Assembly: GCA_003165495.1 (NCBI GenBank)
Contig: PMMB01000025.1
Coordinates: forward strand, 1 to 5,090
Source: Gammaproteobacteria bacterium
GTDB lineage: Bacteria > Pseudomonadota > Gammaproteobacteria > Steroidobacterales > Steroidobacteraceae
Length of the DNA stretch: 5,090 bases
Reading direction: 5' to 3'
Every line of letters begins with the position of its first letter. Positions within the stretch are counted from its first letter, which is position 1. Below, in pieces: positions 1 to 5,090 of this stretch. The notes under the pieces are model-generated. The model was not told the origin of the DNA. It saw only the letters and a program-made list of their open reading frames with translations, and ran no database searches. The position numbers were made by a program, and so were the translations under genes.

Positions 1-554
1 TCTGCGCGCTGCAGGCATCGATGGAAGGCTATCGGGTCGTCACCATGGATTATGCGGCTGACAAGGCCGATATATTCGTCTCGGCGACCGGCAATTTTCA
101 TGTCATCACGCACGATCACATGAAGCGCATGAAGGACCAGGCCATCGTCTGCAACATCGGGCATTTCGACAACGAAATCGAAGTGGCCGCGCTCAAACAA
201 TACTCCTGGGACAACATCAAGCCGCAGGTCGATCACGTGATTTTCCCCGACGGCAAACGGATTATTTTGCTGGCCGAGGGCCGTTTGGTGAACTTGGGCT
301 GCGGCACGGGGCATCCCTCGTATGTGATGAGCTCCTCGTTCGCGAATCAGGTGCTGGCGCAAATCGAACTGTTCACGAATACCAAGAAATATCCGATCGG
401 CGTGTACGTTCTGCCGAAGCATCTCGACGAAAAAGTGGCGCGATTGCAGCTCTCCAAGCTCGGCGCGCAGTTGACGGAATTGACCGACACGCAAGCGCGC
501 TACATCGGCGTCGAAAAACAGGGTCCGTATAAAGTCGACCAGTATCGGTACTAG
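1..554 (+). CDS. ahcY: Adenosylhomocysteinase (S-adenosylhomocysteine hydrolase), C-terminal part
   Basis: This cytosolic NAD-dependent enzyme reversibly splits S-adenosylhomocysteine into adenosine and homocysteine, clearing the product inhibitor of methyltransferases. The open frame runs in from the window edge (first full codon at base 3, CALQASMEG), so about 183 C-terminal residues are present; the family is usually 430-470 residues long, so more than half lies upstream. Family marks seen are SATGNFHVI in the NAD domain, GHFDNEIEV (from base 159), LVNLGCGTGHPSYVMS (bases 285-332) and the C-terminal GPYKVDQYRY. In known structures the terminal Lys and Tyr of that tail reach the NAD of the neighbouring subunit, and both are present. 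The ATG at base 21 is internal, not the start. The TAG stop is 9 bases before scoA, and its bases form part of the scoA ribosome binding site. Truncation is due to the window edge only; no frameshift is seen. Confidence 0.97.
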   Translation, partial: CALQASMEGYRVVTMDYAADKADIFVSATGNFHVITHDHMKRMKDQAIVCNIGHFDNEIEVAALKQYSWDNIKPQVDHVIFPDGKRIILLAEGRLVNLGCGTGHPSYVMSSSFANQVLAQIELFTNTKKYPIGVYVLPKHLDEKVARLQLSKLGAQLTELTDTQARYIGVEKQGPYKVDQYRY

Positions 555-559
555 GGGAG
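553..559 (+). promoter_or_regulatory. Ribosome binding site of scoA overlapping the ahcY stop
   Basis: AGGGGAG lies 4 bases before the ATG at 564. Its first two bases are the last two of the ahcY TAG stop. Spacing is slightly short, but the purine-rich match is strong. This supports the 564 start and suggests that ribosomes ending ahcY can feed scoA. Confidence 0.7.
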
Positions 560-563
560 CTCG

Positions 564-1304
564 ATGAGCGTCAAAGCGAGTTCCAAGGTGTATGCAGATG
601 CCGCGTCGGCACTGCACGGGGTGCTCAAGGAGGGCATGACCCTGATGTGCGGCGGCTTCGGCGCCTGCGGCATTCCTGAAAACCTGATCGACGCCCTGCA
701 TAAGTCGGGAATCGGCAATCTCACCGTCGTGTCCAACAATGCGGGTCTCGACGGCGTCGGTTTGGGATTGCTGCTGCAAACCCGGCAGATTCGCAAAATG
801 ATTTCGTCGTATGTGGGCGAGAACAAGGAATTCGAGCGGCAGTACCTGGCCGGCGAATTGGAACTCGAGTTCAATCCGCAGGGCACCTTGGCGGAGCGCA
901 TACGCGCGGGCGGGGCCGGTATTTACGGCTTCTACACCAAGGTGGGCGCGGGCACTCTGGTCGCCGAAGGCAAGGAAACGCGCACCGTGGACGGGGAAAC
1001 CTACGTGCTCGAGAAGGGATTGGTGGCCGACGTGTCCCTGGTCAAGGCGTGGAAGGGCGATACCGAGGGCAATCTCATCTACCGCAAGACTGCGCGTAAT
1101 TTCAATCCCAACATGGCCACCGCCGCGCAGGTCACCGTGGCGGAGGTCGAAGAGCTGGTAGAACCTGGGACCCTCGATCCGGATGGCATCCATACCCCCG
1201 GTATTTTCGTACAGCGCATCATTCAGGGCGCGCGCTACACGAAGTTGATCGAGAAGCGAACCGTGCGCAAACGAGGGGAGAAATCCAATGCCGTGGTCGC
1301 GTGA
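564..1304 (+). CDS. scoA: Succinyl-CoA:3-ketoacid CoA transferase, subunit A
   Basis: This is the alpha subunit (246 aa) of a family I CoA transferase that moves CoA between succinyl-CoA and acetoacetate, used in ketone-body and short 3-ketoacid metabolism in the cytosol. Visible marks are the Gly-rich GGFGACGIPENL at residues 30-41, LTVVSNNAGLDGVGLGLLL, the SYVGENKEFERQYLAGELE stretch, PQGTLAERIRAGGAGI, KTARNFNP and HTPGIFVQ. These blocks match, from memory, the SCOT-type ScoA of Bacillus subtilis nearly block for block, which favours SCOT over acetate CoA transferase AtoD or 3-oxoadipate CoA transferase PcaI. Length is normal. The start is set by the ribosome binding site at 553-559. The last codons overlap scoB by 17 bases, a common arrangement for subunits made in equal amounts. 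The exact 3-ketoacid substrate cannot be read from sequence. Confidence 0.95.
   Translation: MSVKASSKVYADAASALHGVLKEGMTLMCGGFGACGIPENLIDALHKSGIGNLTVVSNNAGLDGVGLGLLLQTRQIRKMISSYVGENKEFERQYLAGELELEFNPQGTLAERIRAGGAGIYGFYTKVGAGTLVAEGKETRTVDGETYVLEKGLVADVSLVKAWKGDTEGNLIYRKTARNFNPNMATAAQVTVAEVEELVEPGTLDPDGIHTPGIFVQRIIQGARYTKLIEKRTVRKRGEKSNAVVA
1273..1280 (+). promoter_or_regulatory. Ribosome binding site of scoB inside the end of scoA
   Basis: GAGGGGAG lies 7 bases before the ATG at 1288, within the last codons of scoA. The strong purine match and good spacing fix the scoB start, even though it overlaps scoA by 17 bases. Confidence 0.8.
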
Positions 1305-1923
1305 AGATTTGGCCGCGCGCGCGGCGCGCGAGCTGGCCGACGGCTTTTACGTGAATCTCGGTATCGGCATACCGACCTTGGTCGCGAATTACATCCCGCC
1401 CGGCATGAAAGTCGTGCTGCAGTCGGAGAACGGCATGCTGGGTACGGGGCCGTTCCCGTTCGAGGGTGAGGAAGACGCTGATCTGATCAATGCCGGCAAA
1501 CAGACGGTGACGGCACTGCCGATGACCTCGTATTTTTCCTCCGCCGACAGTTTCGGCATGATTCGCGGCGGCCACATCGATTTGGCGATACTCGGCGCCA
1601 TGGAAGTGGCGGAAAACGGCGATCTGGCCAATTGGATGATTCCGGGCAAGATGGTGAAGGGCATGGGCGGCGCCATGGATTTGGTCGCCGGGGTCAAGCG
1701 CGTGGTGGTGGTCATGGATCACAGCTCGAAGGAGGGCGATCCCAAATTCAAGTCCCGCTGTGAGTTACCCTTGACCGGAACCAATGTCGTCGACATGTTG
1801 ATCACCGATCTCGCCGTTTTCTCGCGGCCCTCCCGCAAGGATTCATTCACGCTCATTGAGCTCGCACCCGGTGTGACGGCCGGCGAAGTTCGCCGCAAGA
1901 CGCCCGCGAAATACTCAGGATAA
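1288..1923 (+). CDS. scoB: Succinyl-CoA:3-ketoacid CoA transferase, subunit B
   Basis: This beta subunit (211 aa) carries the catalytic glutamate of family I CoA transferases, which forms the enzyme-CoA thioester intermediate. The motif LQSENGMLG places that residue at Glu47. Other marks are NLGIGIPTLVA (residues 23-33), EDADLINAGK, MIRGGHIDLAILGAMEV (from residue 91), GDLANWMIPGK and GMGGAMDLV (from residue 125). All are typical of SCOT-type ScoB, and length is normal. It should pair with the ScoA encoded just upstream as a heteromer that exchanges CoA between succinate and acetoacetate. The start is supported by GAGGGGAG at 1273-1280. Its TAA stop directly abuts the cysD ATG with no base between, tying the CoA transferase pair to the sulfate activation genes. 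No catalytic residue is missing. Confidence 0.95.
   Translation: MPWSREDLAARAARELADGFYVNLGIGIPTLVANYIPPGMKVVLQSENGMLGTGPFPFEGEEDADLINAGKQTVTALPMTSYFSSADSFGMIRGGHIDLAILGAMEVAENGDLANWMIPGKMVKGMGGAMDLVAGVKRVVVVMDHSSKEGDPKFKSRCELPLTGTNVVDMLITDLAVFSRPSRKDSFTLIELAPGVTAGEVRRKTPAKYSG
1313..1324 (+). repeat. GC-only 12-base palindrome at the start of scoB
   Basis: CCGCGCGCGCGG is self-complementary and lies in the ninth to thirteenth codons of scoB, in a stretch coding for AARAARE. It is most simply explained by Ala/Arg codons in GC-rich DNA. It may slightly structure the mRNA just after the start codon. No regulatory role can be shown. Confidence 0.4.
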
Positions 1924-2823
1924 ATGGCCGCGCTCGACTATTTGCAGCGCCTCGAGGCCGAGAGCATTCACATTTTTCGCGAAGTGGCCGCGGAGTGTGA
2001 AAAGCCGGTCATGCTGTATTCGGTGGGCAAGGATAGCTCGGTGATGCTGCATCTCGCGCGCAAGGCGTTTGCGCCCGGGAAGCCGCCATTCCCGCTGCTG
2101 CAGATCGCATCGGGGTGGGATTTTCGCGAGATGCTCGAATTCCGCGATGCCACCGCCAAAAAATACGGCTTGGAACTCTTGGTGCACACCAATGATGAGG
2201 GCGTGCGTGCCGGCGTCAAACCGTGGACCCACGGCGCCGCGTATTCCGACATCATGCTCACGCAGGCGCTGCGCCAGGCTTTGGATAAGTACGGCTTCGA
2301 TGCGGCATTCGGCGGCGGCCGCCGGGACGAAGAAAAGAGCCGCGCCAAAGAGCGCGTGTTTTCGTTTCGCTCCGCGCAACATCGCTGGGACCCCAAGAAT
2401 CAGCGTCCGGAGCTCTGGTCGCTGTATAACGCGCGCAAGAATCGCGGCGAAAGTATGCGCGTGTTCCCCTTGTCGAACTGGACCGAGCTGGATGTGTGGC
2501 AGTACATCCATTTGCAGCAGGTTCCCATCGTGCCGCTGTACTTGGCACGCCTCAGGCCGGTGGTGCGGCGCGACGGGCGCCTGATCATGGTCGACGATGA
2601 TCGACTACCGCTGTCCGCGACCGATCGGGTAGAGACACTTCAGGTGCGCTTCCGCACTCTCGGCTGCTATCCGCTGACGGGCGCTACGGTGAGTACCGCC
2701 GCCGACGTGCCCGCGGTGATTCGCGAAATGGTGTCGTCGAAAACTTCAGAACGCGAAGGACGCGGCGTCGACAAGGACGGGGCGACGTCGATGGAACTGC
2801 GCAAACTAGAGGGCTACTTTTGA
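1924..2823 (+). CDS. cysD: Sulfate adenylyltransferase subunit 2 (ATP sulfurylase small subunit)
   Basis: With CysN, this 299-aa cytosolic enzyme makes adenosine 5'-phosphosulfate (APS) and pyrophosphate from ATP and sulfate, the first step of sulfate assimilation. It belongs to the PP-loop ATP pyrophosphatase family: the loop is SVGKDS at residues 33-38, in MLYSVGKDSSVMLHLARKAF. Other blocks are FGGGRRDEEKSRAKER, HRWDPKNQRPELW, RVFPLSNWTELDVWQYI, VRFRTLGCYPLTGA and the C-terminal ELRKLEGYF. Length is close to the usual 300-302. One oddity is IASGWDFREM where most CysD proteins have VDT(G/T)WKFREM (see findings). The ATG abuts the scoB TAA; the only ribosome-site-like sequence, AGGA at 1917-1920, is just 3 bases away, so translation probably depends on coupling to scoB. 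The N-terminus (LQRLEAESIHIFREVAAE) aligns with E. coli CysD, supporting this start. Confidence 0.97.
   Translation: MAALDYLQRLEAESIHIFREVAAECEKPVMLYSVGKDSSVMLHLARKAFAPGKPPFPLLQIASGWDFREMLEFRDATAKKYGLELLVHTNDEGVRAGVKPWTHGAAYSDIMLTQALRQALDKYGFDAAFGGGRRDEEKSRAKERVFSFRSAQHRWDPKNQRPELWSLYNARKNRGESMRVFPLSNWTELDVWQYIHLQQVPIVPLYLARLRPVVRRDGRLIMVDDDRLPLSATDRVETLQVRFRTLGCYPLTGATVSTAADVPAVIREMVSSKTSEREGRGVDKDGATSMELRKLEGYF
2808..2813 (+). promoter_or_regulatory. Ribosome binding site of cysNC inside the end of cysD
   Basis: AGAGGG lies 9 bases before the ATG at 2823 and 6 bases before an in-frame TTG at 2820. The spacing suits the ATG, which also forms the TGATG stop-start overlap with cysD. Confidence 0.65.
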
Positions 2824-4769
2824 TGCGCGCGGCGGGCGGCGGGAGCGTGGGCGGCGGCGCGGATGTCATCGGCGGCGACATCGAAGCCTATTTGCAGCGG
2901 CACAAAGCCAAGAGCCTGTTGCGCTTCATCACCTGCGGCTCGGTGGATGATGGCAAGTCTTCATTGATCGGGCGCCTGCTGTACGAATCGAAAATGATTT
3001 TCGATGATCAGTTCGCCGCTCTGCGCGACGATTCAAAGAAAGTCGGCACCCGCGGTGGAGAAATCGATTTCGCGCTGCTGGTCGATGGCCTGACTGCCGA
3101 ACGGGAGCAGGGCATCACCATCGATGTCGCCTATCGATTCTTTACCACCGAGAAGCGCAAATTCATCGTGGCCGACACGCCCGGCCATGAGCAGTACACG
3201 CGCAATATGGTCACTGGCGCCTCGACCGCGGATCTTGCCGTGATATTGATCGATGCGCGTAAAGGCGTACTCACACAAACCCGGCGGCATAGTTATCTGG
3301 CCGCATTGCTGGGTATTCGCCGCATCGTCGTGGCCGTGAACAAGATGGACCTGGTCGACTACTCGCGAGACATTTTCAATAAAATCGAGCGCGATTATCG
3401 AGCGTTCGCTCATCAGATCCATCTCGAAGACATCACCTGCATCCCGGTGTCCGCCGTTGTCGGCGACAATGTCACGTCCCGGAGCGTGCACACTCCCTGG
3501 TACCGAGGCCCAGGGCTGCTGGAACATCTCGAAACCGTCGATGTGCCCGACCCAGCGGAAGGCGCGGCGTTTCGCATGCCGGTGCAGTGGGTCAACCGCC
3601 CGAACCCGGAATTCCGCGGTTTTGCCGGACTCATTGCGAGCGGTGTCGTGCGCCCCGGCGATGCGCTGCGAGTACTGCCGTCGGGACGCACCAGCAGCGT
3701 GGCGCGAGTGCTCACGGGCGAGGGCGAGGCACGCATAGGCGTTGCCGGCCAGTCGGTGACCCTGACGCTCGCCGACGAGATCGACGTGAGCCGCGGCGAT
3801 GTGCTCAGCGCAGCGGATGACCCGCCGGCGGTCGCCAATCAATTCGAGGCCACCATCATTTGGATGCACGACGAGCCCTTGCTGCAGGGCCGGGCCTATT
3901 TGCTCAAACTCGGCACCAAGACGGTGACCGCGACGGTGGCGCCGATCAAGTATCGCGTCAACGTGAATACCATGGAGCATCTGGCGGCGAAGAAACTCGA
4001 TCTCAACGACATAGGGGTCTGCGAACTCGAGCTGTCCAGCGCCATCGCCTTCGAATCCTACCGCGACAGCCGGGTACTGGGCGGTTTCATATTGATCGAT
4101 CGGCTCACCAACAATACCGTGGGTGCGGGACTTCTACACTTCGCGCTGCGCCGCTCGCAAAACGTGCACTGGCAGGCGCTGGATGTGAATAAGCGCGCGC
4201 GCGCGCTATTGAGCCATCAGAAGCCCTGCATTCTATGGTTCACCGGTTTGTCGGGTGCGGGCAAATCGACGATCGCCAACTTGGTCGAGAAGCAGCTGCA
4301 TGCCGACGGTCGGCAGACCTATCTGTTGGATGGCGACAATGTGCGTCACGGGCTCAACAAGGACTTGGGCTTCACGGACCAGAATCGAGTCGAGAACATT
4401 CGCCGTGTTGCCGAAGTGGCACGCCTGATGGTCGATGCCGGGCTCATCGTCATGGTGTCGTTCATTTCGCCGTTTCGTTCGGAGCGACGCATGGCTCGCG
4501 GCCTGGTCGAGGCGGGCGAGTTCATCGAGGTATTCGTCGACACGCCGTTGGCACAGGCGGAGGCGCGCGACGCCAAAGGGCTCTATAAAAAGGCACGCCG
4601 CGGCGAATTGAAGAACTTTACCGGAATCGATTCACCGTATGAAGCACCCGAAAATCCGGAAATCCGCCTGGATACGACTCAATTGACGCCGGAGGCGGCG
4701 GCTTCGCAAGTGATTGCGCATTTGCGCAAGGCCGGCATGATCGATGCGGGATTTGATCCCGGAATCTAG
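2823..4769 (+). CDS. cysNC: Bifunctional sulfate adenylyltransferase subunit 1 / adenylylsulfate kinase (CysN-CysC fusion)
   Basis: This 648-aa cytosolic protein joins two steps of sulfate activation. The CysN part is a GTPase that drives APS synthesis with CysD; the CysC part phosphorylates APS to PAPS. CysN marks are the P-loop GSVDDGKS (39-46), EREQGITIDVAYRFF, DTPGHEQ (118-124), NKMD (173-176), then EF-Tu-like beta domains at about 248-335 and 340-445, with VNRPNPEFRGFAG and DEIDVSRGDVL. CysC marks are the P-loop GLSGAGKST (475-483), DGDNVRHGLN (503-512), FISPFRSER with the Ser549 position that is phosphorylated in the E. coli enzyme, and a block from KGLYKKARRGELKN to YEAPENPEI (about 585-614). 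All key residues are present, so both activities are expected. The chosen ATG overlaps the cysD stop as TGATG; a TTG at 2820 would add one residue. The first 20 or so residues are Gly-rich and not conserved. No cysH or cysIJ is in the window, so it cannot be told whether PAPS goes to reduction or to sulfotransferases. Confidence 0.97.
   Translation: MRAAGGGSVGGGADVIGGDIEAYLQRHKAKSLLRFITCGSVDDGKSSLIGRLLYESKMIFDDQFAALRDDSKKVGTRGGEIDFALLVDGLTAEREQGITIDVAYRFFTTEKRKFIVADTPGHEQYTRNMVTGASTADLAVILIDARKGVLTQTRRHSYLAALLGIRRIVVAVNKMDLVDYSRDIFNKIERDYRAFAHQIHLEDITCIPVSAVVGDNVTSRSVHTPWYRGPGLLEHLETVDVPDPAEGAAFRMPVQWVNRPNPEFRGFAGLIASGVVRPGDALRVLPSGRTSSVARVLTGEGEARIGVAGQSVTLTLADEIDVSRGDVLSAADDPPAVANQFEATIIWMHDEPLLQGRAYLLKLGTKTVTATVAPIKYRVNVNTMEHLAAKKLDLNDIGVCELELSSAIAFESYRDSRVLGGFILIDRLTNNTVGAGLLHFALRRSQNVHWQALDVNKRARALLSHQKPCILWFTGLSGAGKSTIANLVEKQLHADGRQTYLLDGDNVRHGLNKDLGFTDQNRVENIRRVAEVARLMVDAGLIVMVSFISPFRSERRMARGLVEAGEFIEVFVDTPLAQAEARDAKGLYKKARRGELKNFTGIDSPYEAPENPEIRLDTTQLTPEAAASQVIAHLRKAGMIDAGFDPGI
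4193..4206 (+). repeat. (GC)7 dinucleotide tract at the CysN/CysC domain joint
   Basis: Seven GC units in a row fall in codons 457-462 (KRARAL) of cysNC, in the linker between the last CysN beta domain and the APS kinase P-loop at 475. The tract alternates purine and pyrimidine and could be prone to slippage. A change of one unit would shift the frame and cut off the CysC part. Confidence 0.75.
4766..4769. other. CTAG shared by two convergent stop codons
   Basis: The palindrome CTAG supplies the TAG of cysNC on the plus strand (4767-4769) and the TAG of the minus-strand gene (4766-4768). The two coding regions therefore overlap tail to tail by 4 bases, leaving no intergenic room for a terminator. 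Confidence 0.7.
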
Positions 4770-5086
4770 ACTGCGGCGCGCGGCGTCGCCCGGCGCTGCT
4801 GTTCGTCGCGCACATCGGCATCGGTGAGCCCGGTATTGGCAGCAATGATCTCCACCAGCCGGTGCGCCGGGTCGCGCGGCAGAGTGACCTCGTGGATGCG
4901 TTCCCAAATGCGGATCCGTTCCTCAGGAGTCTTTAGCCGCGAGCATTGCTCCGCCAGGTCTGTGCGGCGGCGCTCGGCGGCTTCGGCTTGCTGGTGCACT
5001 AGGCGCGCGCGGAAGTCCATCATCGGATCTTCGCCGGACGGTATCGAGGGGCGCCCCAAACTGGGGCTTGGTTTGTATTGATTCAC
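4766..5086 (-). CDS. Small uncharacterised charged protein
   Basis: I do not recognise a named family. The frame gives up to 106 aa from a GTG at 5086, but it stays open to the window edge, so the true start may lie outside; ATG codons at 5023 and 5020 (residues 22 and 23) are alternatives without a clear ribosome site. The first 21 residues are rich in Ser and Pro and use less GC at third positions than the rest. From residue 23 on, the protein is highly charged and looks helical, with many Arg, Glu and Gln (QQAEAAERRRTDLAEQ, TPEERIRIWERIHEV). An LPRDPAHRLVEIIAANTGL stretch and a short DADVRDEQQRR helix follow. There is no signal peptide, membrane segment or metal motif, and one Cys. GC-rich third codon positions support real coding. 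It is probably a soluble cytosolic protein; the Arg/Ser-rich frame on the opposite strand is a worse candidate. Confidence 0.6.
   Translation of the reverse strand: MNQYKPSPSLGRPSIPSGEDPMMDFRARLVHQQAEAAERRRTDLAEQCSRLKTPEERIRIWERIHEVTLPRDPAHRLVEIIAANTGLTDADVRDEQQRRATPRAAV
5048..5067. repeat. GC-rich palindrome and small hairpin near the window edge
   Basis: GGGGCGCCCC (5048-5057) is a perfect palindrome. It overlaps a second possible hairpin, GCCCCA-AAC-TGGGGC (5053-5067), followed on the plus strand by the T-rich TTGGTTTGTATT. It could act as a weak terminator for the cysNC transcript, but it sits inside the possible 5' coding part of the minus-strand gene, and the stem is only 6 base pairs. 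Confidence 0.3.
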
Positions 5087-5090
5087 GCGA

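Noticed and set aside
551..570. Promoter or terminator between ahcY and scoA
   Set aside because: The gap is 9 bases and is filled by the ribosome binding site; no hairpin or -35/-10 pair is visible.
1219..1722. Minus-strand open frame of 167 codons opposite scoA/scoB
   Set aside because: A mirror frame of conserved CoA transferase genes: His-rich, no motif, no ribosome site evident.
1915..2511. Minus-strand open frame of 198 codons opposite cysD
   Set aside because: A mirror frame of a well-conserved gene, with no family features.
3033..3980. Long minus-strand open frame of 315 codons opposite cysNC
   Set aside because: It lies wholly inside a gene with clear family motifs. The translation is rich in His, Arg and Asp as expected for a mirror frame of GC-rich coding DNA, and it shows no recognisable domain.
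5053..5067. Rho-independent terminator for the cysNC operon
   Set aside because: The stem is only 6 base pairs, the T run is broken by G residues, and it lies nearly 300 bases past the cysNC stop within another likely gene. It is listed only as a weak hairpin.
4824..5081. Plus-strand open frame of 85 codons opposite the small minus-strand gene
   Set aside because: It is Arg/Ser-rich in the way shadow frames are, while the minus-strand frame has better third-position GC and a more protein-like composition.
1..5090. Mobile element, CRISPR array, toxin-antitoxin or phage defence system
   Set aside because: No terminal repeats, spaced direct repeats, transposase or integrase motifs, or defence domains were seen on either strand.

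Overview
The window looks like chromosomal DNA from a GC-rich proteobacterium. A gammaproteobacterium is my best guess, because it carries an S-adenosylhomocysteine hydrolase, a fused CysN-CysC protein and a Firmicutes/proteobacterial-type split SCOT. The exact lineage cannot be fixed from the sequence alone. Coding density is close to complete: there is no intergenic stretch over 10 bases between the plus-strand genes, and there are no tRNA or rRNA genes, IS elements or CRISPR arrays.

Layout. Bases 1-554 hold the 3' end of ahcY (S-adenosylhomocysteine hydrolase), whose 5' part lies outside the window. scoA (564-1304) and scoB (1288-1923) follow, encoding the two subunits of a succinyl-CoA:3-ketoacid CoA transferase. 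Next are cysD (1924-2823), the small subunit of ATP sulfurylase, and cysNC (2823-4769), a fusion of the ATP sulfurylase GTPase subunit with APS kinase. A short uncharacterised gene on the minus strand (4766-5086, 5' end uncertain) converges on cysNC, and the two stop codons share one CTAG.

The five plus-strand genes are packed like one transcription unit: a 9-base gap, a 17-base overlap, a 0-base junction and a 1-base overlap. No promoter or terminator is visible between them. Three pathways are joined in this unit. AhcY removes S-adenosylhomocysteine in the methyl cycle, ScoAB moves CoA between succinate and acetoacetate, and CysD with CysNC turns sulfate and ATP into PAPS. AhcY and CysDNC share a sulfur/homocysteine theme, but ScoAB has no obvious role in it. 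That mixed gene order is the most unusual thing here.

No new biological system is evident: every plus-strand gene belongs to a well-known family. Points worth a second look are the gene order, an unusual substitution in a conserved CysD motif, a Gly-rich CysN start, a (GC)7 tract at the CysN/CysC domain joint, and the unknown convergent gene.
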